A stretch of DNA of 64,000 nucleotides. Origin: Sclerotinia nivalis. Taxonomy: Eukaryota > Ascomycota > Leotiomycetes > Helotiales > Sclerotiniaceae. The DNA lies in the NCBI GenBank assembly GCA_029531795.1, contig JAPEIS010000004.1:930001-994000 (forward strand), given 5' to 3'. This document shows, one piece after another, positions 23,379 through 35,268 of this stretch (positions are counted from its first letter, which is position 1; every line of letters begins with the position of its first letter). Under the pieces are notes generated by a model. The model searched no databases, was not told where the DNA came from, and saw only the letters and a list, made by a program, of their open reading frames with translations. Made by a program: the position numbers and the translations under genes.

Positions 23379-24990
23379 TGTAACTTGTCTACTGGAGCTG
23401 CTAGTTTCATTTCTTTGGACAATCTCTCCTACTTATAATTATAAACTTGATGATGGCAAATCTTCGGGGACTCATTTCTACTTGCAGCGAAAACTATTCC
23501 AGAAGATATTAGCTGAAAGAATAATGAGACGGTGAAAATGTCATCATACATTCCTAATGGTACTTACAACGGGAATACCGTATGACCCTGCAAGATTTGC
23601 GGTCCTGGCATTGGGCCAATCCCTGAGCGGGAATTGGTTCTATCTGGAATTCCTGGTGAAAAGTACTATAGACTATACTCTCCAGCCGTAATAATCTCAT
23701 CAATCATCGACACTACAGAGGGCGATCTATAACTGGCTCGAACTAAATGCCAAGACCGCGCATCTTGCAGGATGACAACGATACTAGGTAGTTCAAGATC
23801 CCGCGGCCGGCGGAGAAAACGAATTAATTCCCCATGGTGAAAAGTGGCCGAAATAGTACCGTGAGGAAAGTAATCCGGAGTTGATCCATGATTCATCCCA
23901 CTTTTACCAACCTCTGGGAAAATCGCGGGGGAATCTGGTGTGGGGAATTTGGGGAACTTGTGATAATAGGTAGATAACTTGAACTTGTGGAGATTCTCCA
24001 TGAAATTTTAAAGATTTTTGCTTCGCAAAGAATGCGAATACGACAGTACCTGAATCTTATAATAATATTCCTGCAGCAAGCATCTTGCTTTGACGCATGA
24101 TCAAAAATACTCGTAATATTTCATTTTTGAAAATGTTTTGAAGAGACTGTTGAGTCTTAACAAAGATTCTCGTATCCTTTGCTCCCATTAGGTCTATTAA
24201 TTAGAATAAAGAATAAACGCTTTGGAAATTACTAGGGAAACAGCCTTTGCGGCAACGTCAACCCGCCGCCAAGCCATGACGCTCACACAGATGGGATGAA
24301 AACATAAGGAACGAGTCGGAAGTAACCTCCCAGCTTCATCTCCATTCCGAGCGGACCCACTTGATTCCCTCCCGCTACTATGGTTGGGCGTCGGTCATGT
24401 CTCCACTGAAAAGTGCGAAGGAAGGAGGTGTTGTGTCATACAACAAACATTAACAGGAAGTGAGAAATTGACCGATTAATGCCCCATTCTGACAAGCATT
24501 TTGCTTGCCAAAAATTGGGGCCGCTATCAACACTACCATTACCGACCCGATTACTCCTTTTGGCAACTCCGCCCCTTGTTCTTTACTCGCCGATGTAACA
24601 CATGTTATAGGGCTACTATGAAGGTAACTTCAAAGGACTTACCCTTTGTGTCAAATAGAGTATATTACCGTACGATAATGACTTGGAAAATTGGTTCAGA
24701 TGATACCTGAAAATTCCCATTTGAACATCTTTTTCATAGACATCTAATCTCATCTACTATATTCAAAGACAACTGTTTCGATTCACCTCTATCATTCATT
24801 CATGCCTTTTCCACCCTTTCATTTCTGTCCTTTGATATAGTTAGTCCATCGAGGCATTGATCATTGATCATCATAAAGCCCCAAGCATGGACATGAAAAC
24901 ATCTAGAGAATACTAGACACTGAATATAATCCTATCCAAGTAACCCACCCATATCTTTTGTTGTTTGTAGCATTTATGATCTCGTATCGA
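23379..24990. other. Promoter of the beta-glucosidase and 3' flank of RGP1
   Basis: About 1.6 kb without a supported gene. A CCAAT box lies at about 23614 inside GGGCCAATCCC, and a GC-rich CCGCGGCCGGCGG cluster at about 23801-23813 could bind zinc-cluster regulators (speculative). A 111-codon minus frame at 23666-24001 is not recognisable. Confidence 0.5.
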
Positions 24991-27539
24991 TTACACAACG
25001 AGGCCCATCCCTTCGCTTTCTTCTTTTTCTGTAGTGCCGGCCAAAGCACCATAGACTCTAATCGGAACAGCAACCTCGAAGCTTTCACATTCGAGTCCTT
25101 GAACTGCTGCATAGACCAACCCTCGTTCATCATTCGTATATTCTTCCAACAATGCCGGGGACAAATCAATAACCTCATGATCAATGGTTACCAGTCTAGG
25201 TGTAACAAATTCAATGCGAATACGCCAATCGAGTGACACGCCACTAGTGATGAACTCAGGAGTTGCCGTGACAGGAATTGTAGGAGAAAAAACTATGCGG
25301 CGAGCAAAGAGAGTAGATTCGGAATGCGAAACGTGAACACGGCGAGTGACGCGGAAGATGCTTGCTTCGGAACGTAGTGCGATAGATTGATCAACCTTCT
25401 CGGATGTTTCTAGGGCACAATGGATTGCATAACAGGGAATTCCAGCATCAGTAAACTCGATAGCTACAGTGATGGTTTCGCCTAGGCGATACGCTGGTCT
25501 AGCTAACATGACTACCGCAACTCGCTTTCCACCACGAGCGATTTCGAATCGATTCGCACTTTGTCGGGATTCTGTGGCGATGTTACTGCGAAGGATGGCC
25601 ATATCGATAGCTTCTTTTGCAGTTGCAGATTCCTCAATGATAGACTGATGCCTGGACCCCATAGTTTCTGTGGGTGATAATAGACCAAAGCTAGAATTTC
25701 TTCGTGGCTTCGTAATTAATTCATCAACATATGCAAGGAAATCGCCTAGATTCGAATTGTTTGGTTTCTGCGATTTATGAGTATTAACCGAAAGCGTTTT
25801 GGGTGATATATTCAAGCCCTCGTCGGATGGCGTATTCATAGTTTGAATTCGAGCTTGATCTCGAAGTAGTATATAAGGTAACATGAGATCATGCCCAAGA
25901 AGCTCTCCATGAGAATTCACGCTTCCTAGGAGTCTAAATGGGATTTCAACGGACTTGACTTGTTGCTCTTTGGCACCTCCTGGTCTTTGAGTGCCGATGA
26001 CCAGTTTGTAAGATATCTTTATAGCCTTCCCTCGATGGCTAGGAGGTAAGCCTCTCGGTAATTTGAAAGAGTATTTGTAGCTCCGACTTTCCCCAGGAAC
26101 CAACTTTAAATCCACAAACAAAATTGATTGGGGAGTCGAAAGTAAAGGTATAGAACGAGAATTTACCATACCCCGCATATCTTTAATGCTACTTAGCTCG
26201 CCACTTCCTAATAGACCACCTATAGATTCGCCTATGCTCCCCCAACCAAAGGTTCGCAAGAGGCCACTGTCCCTCTTGTTGGTTTCAACTCCAATCACAC
26301 CACCACCTTGCCCACCGACTGCACCCTTTCGTTTCACTTCTTCAAATGGTGCTTGACTAATTAAGGCTGGATCTAGCATAAAAGACCCATGTATTTGAGC
26401 GTAACCCATCATTAACGTTTCTGGTGCCTTGTGATTGCTACTTGGAGCTAGGTTCGAAGATCGTTTTATATGGTGCCCACTGTACGGGGGCATCCGATTT
26501 GATGGTTGGGGTAAGTATTCGGAGACGAGGGTTTCCGTTGAATTGTTGCTTAAAGTGTAGAATTCCCCGCTACTTCGTGGCGTTCCCCCCATACTAGAGG
26601 GTGAGAGTATTCTTGCTATAGGTGCCGGGGTTATCTGGTCCGGTATACTAAGAGCAGTGTCTCTCGACCTTGGTGAGAGCAATCGATTATTATCGTGAGA
26701 TTTGTAGCTTGCGCTATCATCTTCAACATGCGAGTTTCGTCGGCTATGCGTCGGCGGAGAGGTACTTGCTGGAAATTTGAAAGCCGGAGCAAGTGGAATA
26801 GAGTCTTTACGTCTTGCAAGATGTGCTCCAAGTCCTGTTGTACCTGGCACAGTACTTGTACCTGTATGTCGTCGCTGGGTATTGGGTACGGATGAATTCG
26901 GTGGGAAAGAGGAACCCATCAGCGGAGAAGAATGCGGTGGTATTCGGGAGTTAAGTGGTGCTAAAAGACATCAATGACCATTTATTTCCTTGAGTTTCAA
27001 AAGTATTTACCTGTCATAGGTCCTCCATTAAGTCCATTCCTTCGCGGGACGGTTTGCAAGCTTGCAGACCGGCCATGGCCTCTTCCACCTCTATCAGGCT
27101 TCTCAGCCAAGCTTCCGTGACTGGCGGTTTCATCGACAGCACTTTCACTAGCTCCCATTGATATGATAGACACGGACCGCTTGTGCCCTTCCCCTCCTCT
27201 TCCAGGCCTCGATATTCCACGACTCCATTGTTCCGATTGTTTTGAATGTACTGATTCGAGTGGTACCGTCAAGGAAAGAGATGATCGATGGTCACCTCTG
27301 TTTGGATTACCAGACCGTGGACTCAAGGAGGAATTCTTAATCTGCGACGGAGGTCTTCTGTGCCTTTCGGGTGACTGCAGGAACGCATTGGATCCGGATG
27401 GATGTAATGATGATTTTGATGACGGTGGAGTCGTCGCGACATTTTTGAAAGTAATTTGACACTCTATATCTTCGCCAGCGAATACAGTTTGTTCCTTCCA
27501 CTGTATGAAAACGCGAATATTACTTTGAAGAGTTGACAT
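24991..27539 (-). CDS. Rgp1 family protein, subunit of the Ric1-Rgp1 GEF for Ypt6/Rab6, 832 aa
   Basis: Two exons on the minus strand: 27539-27011 and 26960-24991. The N-terminus has the arrestin-like beta-strand pattern of Rgp1 (IRVFIQWKEQTVFAGEDIEC). A long Ser/Pro-rich insert of about 200 residues follows, then the conserved Rgp1 core around SRSYKYSFKLPRGLPPSHRG and the C-terminal strands ending with VDQSIALRSEASIF and LDWRIRIEFVT. In yeast, Rgp1 with Ric1 activates the Golgi GTPase Ypt6 and supports retrograde traffic from endosomes. The protein is expected at the cytosolic face of the Golgi. It is divergent with mob1, sharing about 700 bp of upstream DNA. The family call rests on recognised motifs; the interaction is known from yeast, not shown here. 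Confidence 0.85.
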
Positions 27540-28238
27540 TTCGCTCTGTTGGCGATTGATACTCCTCCTCTTCGAAGGAGATCTAATCTACCAGTCATGA
27601 ATGCAGTCGCAATAATTTCGATTCACAAGAATCCGCCCGCATAGTGAGACAATGAAATAGTCCAATTGAGTACCGTATTTTGACTAGTATTTATGAAGCT
27701 TTTTCGAGTTATAAAGTAAGAATTGTTGTTATTATTACTAGGTATTTAAGCTTTTGACCACCGAAGAACATCAGATAGGTGTTCGTGGTGCCAGGGCTAT
27801 CGGTTACTGTAGTCTATTCTATGTGAAGGCTAAATCACAAGAAAGCGGGAGGAAAGCGCGGCGGGATTGCGATTGGATTCATTTGGCGATTTTAATTGTA
27901 AGGGTAACTTAGCCAACCAAAATCAACACAGCGAGTGTAAACAATCACTACAGGGAACTCTCCCGCACCGATAACGCTGCATTACATCTAATGTCCTCTT
28001 TGTCTTTCGGCACAACTACAACATCTCTTGTAATTACAATTTATAACTCGTCCACTTTGAACAGCAAAAGCATTAACTGCATAGGATTGTAAAAGACTGT
28101 AGGTGAGTATAATCCCCCTTTCCATAATTCGTCTTGTATTGCCCAGCTAACCTGCGGAATGTAGAAGACGCCCCTCATTTAAAGCAAGATGACTTCCTTC
28201 ATCACTACCGTGTTTGTGATCCTTATCCCTATATAATT

Positions 28239-29217
28239 ATGACTTCTTTTCTCGCATATTGGAGCCCTCGAACGAAGCAATCACCACCAATATGTGGGCT
28301 CACAAGGTCTGATTCTGCAGCAACAGTTTCAGTGAAATTGGAACCTGTGGAGGAAGTGGATGATCCGTTCTTTATAGAAATACCTGAACCTGCTCATGTA
28401 CCATCTTACTCACAGCGAGAAAACAATAGTAACCAGCGTACGCGAAACCAATTCCGACCACGAAATGCTCACAAAGGCACAACGAGCTATCAATTGCGAC
28501 AATATGCCGAAGCAACGCTTGGGGGTGGTAGTTTGAGAAAGGTTGTCAAATTACCTGAGGGTGAAGATGAGAATGAGTGGCTTGCAGTCAACAGTAAGGA
28601 AATTATATGGTATAAAAGTTGGCATGAGCTTATGTTGCAACAGTGGTGGATTTCTACAACCATATAAATCTACTTTATGGTTCGATCACAGAGTTCTGCT
28701 CACCACAATCTTGTCCAGAAATGAAGGCTACGGATGAGTATGATATCACATATGAATTATGGAAAGCAATGCTAATATTCTACAGGTTCGAATATCTCTG
28801 GCAAGATAACGAGAATTTCAAACGACCGACTAAGATGCCTGCACCAACTTATATCGAACATTTAATGGCCTGGGTTCAAGCTAGTATTGACAATGAAACA
28901 GTTTTCCCAAGCAGAATTGGTATGCATTTGAACACTACTACTAACTCCATGATATGAGTTTCTAATGTCAGATAGGTGTCCCTTTTCCAAAAGGATTCTC
29001 AACTATGATTAAACAAGTCTTCAAGAGAATGTATCGAGTCTATGCTCATATCTACTGCCACCATTACCCTGTTATTCGTGAGCTTGGGTTAGAAGCTCAT
29101 CTTAACACAAGCTTCAAGCATTATGTTCTCTTCATTGATGAACATGATCTTGCAAGCGGTAAAGACTTTTGGGGACCTCTAGGTGATCTGGTCGACAGTA
29201 TGCTTAGGACTGATTAG
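28239..29217 (+). CDS. Mob1 family kinase activator, 274 aa
   Basis: Four exons: 28239-28593, 28644-28737, 28786-28919 and 28976-29217. The Mob1/phocein fold is nearly complete: [38 protein letters not shown], the zinc-ligand pair in CSPQSCPEM, the second pair in [11 protein letters not shown], and the ending [13 protein letters not shown]. Mob1 binds and activates NDR/LATS kinases (Dbf2, Cbk1, COT-1, SidB) in mitotic exit, septation and polar growth. The N-terminus is about 50 residues longer than in classical fungal Mob1 because of an acidic segment between MTSFLAYW and the conserved TRNQFRPR. The frame stays open upstream to an ATG at 28134, so the start is the least certain part. An undetected intron in the extension is possible. 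Confidence 0.9.
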
Positions 29218-29849
29218 AGGACCGATTAATGATGAGGCAACGATACATGTATTCATTCTATTGGCGTTTGGGCATACCTAGGTAATTCTGGAGTCATGGG
29301 ATGGGGAAGGACTTCTAGGGCGGTTGGTTGGTGGGTTGGGCCGAAAAGGCAGGGCATTGGGGATGGGAGTGTACTTATAGGTTACCAGCGAGCAATCGTC
29401 AAATATTTAGTTTCAATGATTTTTGTCATTGAGAAATTGTGTCCCACTGAAGAATTTCCTACTCTATCTTTCGTGATTTGAATTCAAGTATGAATACAGG
29501 ACGCAAGTTGATTTCGCCGGAGTGTTTCGGAAGGCATTGGGAAGTCTTACTCTCACATCTAGACGTAAATGAGGTACCAAACAGATACTCAAGCATATCG
29601 AAAGAATAAAAAATTCACGGATATCATCTAAACAATAAAATTATTCTTCCAATTACACTCATCCCACCTAAAACTGCATAATCCCAAAACCTCGGGCAAA
29701 ATCGCTTCAACAAACACATACACGTGACCTACGATCGGCTCGAAAATCCAAACTTCCGGCACCTCTGCACAATCCTGTCATCAAGCTCTCTCACCACCTA
29801 CCATCTCCCCTCTACAAACGGACCAATTGAGACGATAAAATCCGCAAAT

Positions 29850-31005
29850 ATGATTTCGAGTCGAACTCTTCTCCGGGCTCCTAGGGTCGCCACCCCAAGG
29901 GTCTTTACCCAAGCGGTCCGAAACTATGCGGCTCCTGCTGCTGTGGATAGCAAACCTCCAGTGGCTTTGTATGGTGTTGATGGTACTTATGCTAGTGCTT
30001 TGGTATGTGTGTTTTTCTTGGGTCAAGTGGACGGGGATTGCGGGGCTAGGGCAGAAGGTTTGGAAGGTTGGGAGGGAAAGCAAGTGGAAGGAAGTGGAGG
30101 GGAAGGAGGATGGAGACAGAGGAGGGGAGAGTAATTGATGGAAGGGATTCTATTTACATTGGGATTAACACCTACAACCAGACACAAAGCTAACCACTCA
30201 CTTTCTATAGTACATCGCAGCCGCAAAAACCTCAACCCTCGACAGCGTAGCCCGCTCCCTCCAATCCCTCCACGCCGTCTTCCAAAGAGATGCCAAGCTC
30301 GCAATTATCATGCGAGCACCCACTCTCTCCGTAGCCGACAAGTCACAAATTATCCAGGAGCTCCAGAAACATACTGGTGTTCAGGATAAAGGTGATACCG
30401 TTAAGAACTTCTTGGAGACACTTGCGGAAAATAATAGATTGTCACTTTTGAAGGGTGTTTGTGAGAAGTTTGGGGAGTTGATGGGCGCTGCTAGAGGGGA
30501 AATTGAGTTGGTTGTTACTAGTGCTTCGGTGGGTTTATGTTTCTTTTTTTCTTGGGGGATTTTGTCGTTGGGGTATTGAGGAGTTGGAAGTATCTTGGGA
30601 AAGGAACATAATGGCGGTATTTGGAGAGATATGATATATTCTTTGGAAAGGAACAAGCTAACATAACATCCACCAAACAGCAATTAGATTCCAAAACCCT
30701 CAGCCGTCTCGAATCTGCCGTCTCTAAATCCCAATACGTCGGTCAAGGCAAGAAGCTTAAGGTTACCAACAAGGTTCGTTATATCCGTTAACCCGATGTC
30801 CAATATCATTTCCGATCCTTTCACATGCACTCTTTACCCCAACTTCCTCCTTACCACAAAACTACTGGCACTATCACTAACACTTCCAAAGGTCAACCCA
30901 GACGTCCTCGGCGGACTCATCGTCGAAATCGGCGACCGAACCATCGATCTCAGCGTCTCCAGCCGTATCGCCAAGATGAACAAGTTACTCACTGATACTT
31001 TGTAA
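29850..31005 (+). CDS. ATP synthase subunit 5 (OSCP), mitochondrial, 225 aa
   Basis: Four exons: 29850-30002, 30211-30528, 30681-30773 and 30892-31005. The first 25 or so residues are rich in Arg, Ser and Thr without acidic residues, a mitochondrial presequence ending before the AAPAAVDSKPPV segment. The rest matches OSCP along its length: LYGVDGTYASALYIAA, LSVADKSQIIQEL, NFLETLAENNRLSLL, and the C-terminal VNPDVLGGLIVEIGDRTID signature. The protein joins the F1 catalytic head to the peripheral stalk of the F1Fo ATP synthase in the inner membrane. The start codon lies at codon 43 of a longer open frame; it was chosen because it gives the presequence and usual length. The last donor is a GTTCGT, weaker than the others. 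Confidence 0.95.
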
Positions 31006-31890
31006 ATAATCCATCACACACAATATGTTCTCACGACAATCGATTTTCAAAAGTTTCCAGGAAAACGAGATATTTTCCTTGAGCTATTTTCAGCTGTGAG
31101 GGAGTGGAGGAAAGAGGCGTGAGTTGGAACGGAGATGAGACGAAGGGGATGGGTGGGAGGAACGAGTCAACATTCACCTAATCTACCTTTTACCTACCTA
31201 CCTACCTGTACATGAGTAAGAATAGAAATGGAATGGAGTGCAATGAATGGAACGTTTTCTCAACTGATTTCAGGAAAATCTAAAATAGTAGCTGAACATA
31301 ATATTTTGTGACATACTGACTGATTGATATATGAAGCTGGAAAGCAGACATCGGAAGGAAACGGTAACTGCAAATATACATACATACACCGGGTTCGTCA
31401 AAAAATCCCGACGAAGTGAAATTTGTAATGCAATGCAGTGAACATCACCCACTATCATCTCTTTCCCATTTTAAACACATACATAATACATAATACATCC
31501 TACCCGTAATGTCAAAACAACAAAAACGAATCTGATGTATCAATTCAACACATTCATCATCATCAACATCAACATCAACATCAATTGAAATCGCTGAATA
31601 CCATGCATACATACCTATATGCAAGCATATATGCAAGTAAGTAAGCATCTATCTAAAATCTATCTACCAGAATTTTTCATCTCTTTAAGCTCTGCTCTGC
31701 TCTGCTCTGCTCTAGGTCTAGCTCTAGGTCTAGCTCTCATCTATCTGCATCTCGTGTACCTCCTGCGCCTGCACTTGCACGTATATATATCCTCTGCTGT
31801 ATCTTATGTACTCCCTACAGCATCTCCATCTCCATCATCGTCTATCTATCTATCATTTCTCCCTTCACAACCACCACCTAAGGTCCAGCT
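31006..31890. other. 3' flanks of ATP5 and the GH63 gene
   Basis: A convergent intergenic region of about 0.9 kb. It contains GTATGT/TACC and CATACATA low-complexity runs and the CTCTG repeat. No gene is supported. Confidence 0.6.
31689..31738. repeat. CTCTG and CTAGGTCTAG simple repeats
   Basis: Five GCTCT units in a row, followed by two copies of CTAGGTCTAGCT. The array lies about 150 bases after the GH63 stop codon, on the opposite strand. Confidence 0.85.
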
Positions 31891-34800
31891 CTAATCCTCA
31901 TCCAACTGCGCCTCAAACTCATCCCCGACCCTATCTTCCCACGCACTATCATGACTTCTCACGCGGTGTAACTGCTCACTAATATAATTGGCTACATGTC
32001 TATCAGCCTCTTCCCTTTCTCTCAATCTCTGTTCATCCATTGGAGCTACACTTCCTTCGTGATCACGCTGTTCTTCATCATCGTGCTCATGATCATGATC
32101 ACCGAAATCTGAGCGGGCACCAATGGAGCGAGCAGTTGAGGCACGACGAAGATGATATGGTCTAGGAGATTTTGGGGATTTGCCATTTGCGCCGGCGATG
32201 TGGCGTGTGAAGATGTCGTCGAAGTAGTGATTCATTCCTGAAGATGGGGTACGAGGAGTTTGTGGGAGACGGCAAGAAATTCTGAGTTATGTTAGTAAGT
32301 ACTTATTTATCAATGGACGTAATTTTGGATGTTAAAGTGCTTACCCAGTATCGTGAATCATCCTAGCGATTAAACCAGTCCAACCACATTGATGCGTAGC
32401 GCCCAAACCACGACCACTGTCTCCATCGAAGAATTCATAGAACCATAAGTTATCCTTCCAGTTAGGATCAAAGTCCAAAATATCATTACCATCGTTGATA
32501 GCACGACGTCCATCATCACCACGTGCCATAAGATGTTGGAGTCGATGTTGAATCTCTTCAGAAACATGACCAAGATGCATCATATCTCCTGATCCAGTTG
32601 GACATTCGACTTGCAATGACGGTCCGTAGAACATGTAGAAACGTTGTAGAGACTCGACAAGTAAGAAGTTGACGCAAAGCCAAATTGGACCTCTCCAATT
32701 ACTATTGCCACCGAACATGCCACTGTCTGAATCTCCAGGTACATATTGAACCTTGAATTCTTGTCCATTTACGTCCATGGAGACTGGATTCTTCTCGTGA
32801 AATTTTGACAATGATCGAATACCATGTTCACTGAGGAACTCATCTTCATCCAACATGCGTTTTAGAATCTTCTCGAGACGATCTTTGCTGACAAGTGATA
32901 ACAAAATTCGGTTACCCTTTCCTCTCTTCTGAATACTAGCCATATTACGTTCAGCAACGTCATGTCGATTCTCAACAAACCAATCGACTCTCTTTTTGAA
33001 ATTTGGTAATTTGTTGATGAGCTCTGGCTCTAAGGTAAGGGTAGCGTATAATGGAATCAATCCTACCAAAGATCTGACAGGTAGTTGCTGAGTCCATGGT
33101 CCACCATACGAGATAGCATCATAGTAAAAGCCATCTTCGTCGTTCCATAGAGATTTCTCTCCCGAACCAGACTTGTAAGTCATGGCATCACTGATAAGCA
33201 TGAAATGCTCGAAGAATTTAGAGGCGATATCTTCGTAGATCCGACGATGCTTAGCCAATTCCAATGAGATGTTCAACATACACAGGCAGTAGAAGGCCAT
33301 CCAACCAGTACTGTCTGCTTGTTCCAAAGTACCTCCAGTTGGCAGTGGCTCAGAACGGTTAAAAAGACCAATGTTATCCAAGCCAAGGAAACCACCTTCA
33401 AATACATTCTTTCCGTCAAAATCCTTGCGGTTAACCCACCAAGTAAAGTTGAGAAGTAATTTTTGGAAAACTCGTTCAAGGAAATCGAGATCTTGACGTC
33501 CATATAATTTTCTCTCAATCTTGAATGTACGGAAAGTAGCCCAAGCATGAACAGGTGGATTAACATCTCCAAAATTCCATTCATAGGCAGGAAGTTGTCC
33601 ATTGGGATGCATATACCATTCTCTTGTGAAAAGATCCAATTGCTTCTTAGCGAAATCTGGATCAATCATGGCAAGTGGAATACAGTGGAAAGCCGAATCC
33701 CATGCTGCGAAGAAAGGATACTCCCAGGAATCTGGCATAGATAGAATATCATCCAGATACATATGTTTCCAATTTAAGTTTCGAACAGCTTTACGGTCTG
33801 GTGGAGGTGGAGGTTGAGCTGGATCACCGTTCGCCCACTGCTCCCAAATGAAGTGGTAGAATTGTTTACACCACATCATACCAGCAAAAGCCTGTCTTTG
33901 AATGTTTCGAAGATCATCAGCCATTGGTAAAGGACTGATTCGGTAAAAGAACTCGTCAGCTTCATCTTTTCGTTTGTCCATAGTATTATCGAATTCTTCT
34001 TCATCCAAGTAGTCAGAGTACTTTTGGGACATTCTGAATCTGACCACTGCACACTCTCCTGGTGCCACTCCGCCACCTTCATTGAAACTGTACCAAGCTG
34101 CAGATTTGGTTCCGTTTTCCTTAGGATTGATTGCCTTCTTCTCTCGGTCCACGATATAACGATGGAATGCGTCCTTGACATATGGTTGAGCATTCTTCCC
34201 TTTGTACAAAAGAGCATTGTTTGTATCGTTCTCCGTGAAGATCAACTCAGGTTGAACATCAACACCACTGGGTCCAACACCAGGGGAAGGAGACAAGATC
34301 ATGTATCGTTCGCCTAGCTTATGATGACGAGCGTGGGCAACACCCTCTCCAACCTTGTTGATTTTTGGCTTCTTGTCCTCGGCTTCATGACCCCAAGCCC
34401 AAGTATTTCTAAACCAGAGATGAGGAATGATATGTAGTGGCGCTGGCTCAGGGCCTCGATTCCATGCCGTAACTCGGAAAAGAAGCTCATCCGGATCATC
34501 CTCATCTTTCGCAGTCTCAATATAGATATCCCAGTATCGGTCGTCATCGAAAATGCCGGTATCGAGGATTTGATATTCTTTTTCTTCCTTGCCTCTTCTG
34601 GCGTTCTCTTTGATCAAATCTTCGTAAGGAAATTTCTTTTGGGGGTATTTGTACAAATATTTCATGTAGGAATGCTAAATGACTTTGTTAGTTTTCTCTT
34701 CATGTAAAGTGTTGAGTATTCGACTAACCGTTGGAGTGTTATCAACGTGGAAATGAGCCTCCTTAATACTCTCTCCATGATTTCCTTGTGGGTTCGACAA

Positions 34801-35268
34801 TCCGAAGAGACGTTCCTTTAAAAAGTCACTGTAAACAAATCAGTTCCCGAGCAATATATTCTCAAATAGCAATGTAACATACTCTTCCTCATTCCAGAAA
34901 GCAAAAGCAACGTTCTGTAAACCATGTGTATCCGAGACTCCGGCAATACCATCTTCTCCCCATCTGAAAGCTCTGGATCTCGCATGTTCATGAGGGAAAT
35001 CTGCCAATCGTTAGAAGTGTATAAAAAGCCATCTAGAAGTAAAACTCACGACTCCATGCATCACCATCGGCACTGTAATCCTCTCGCACTGTTGGTAAAT
35101 ATTAGCATTGATAAGCTCACAAACAACATCCTAAAAACAAGTACCTGTAGCCCATTGTCTCTCAGCAACATAAGGACCCCATTTCTTCCAATACTTCTTT
35201 CTATCACGATCTTCCTTCAAACGTTTCTCTTCTTCAGACAAATATTCATGGGAATCAATTTGTACCAT
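31891..35268 (-). CDS. GH63-family glycosidase (processing glucosidase I / mannosylglycerate hydrolase clan), 1033 aa
   Basis: Six exons on the minus strand: 35268-35145, 35088-35050, 35000-34883, 34828-34729, 34674-32345 and 32281-31891. The (alpha/alpha)6 barrel of GH63 is clear: [20 protein letters not shown], the acid motif [27 protein letters not shown], and [12 protein letters not shown] near the end of the barrel. No signal peptide or membrane segment is seen at the N-terminus (charged, Lys/Glu-rich), so it is more likely cytosolic than an ER glucosidase I. A last exon adds about 130 residues that are Asp/Glu/His-rich and without a domain. Retaining the last intron gives TAA right after Gly904, removing only this tail. 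The substrate is unknown, perhaps alpha-glucosyl or mannosyl-glycerate type glycosides. Confidence 0.85.

Noticed and set aside
23666..24001. 111-codon minus frame upstream of the beta-glucosidase
   Set aside because: No recognisable motif; located in the likely promoter.
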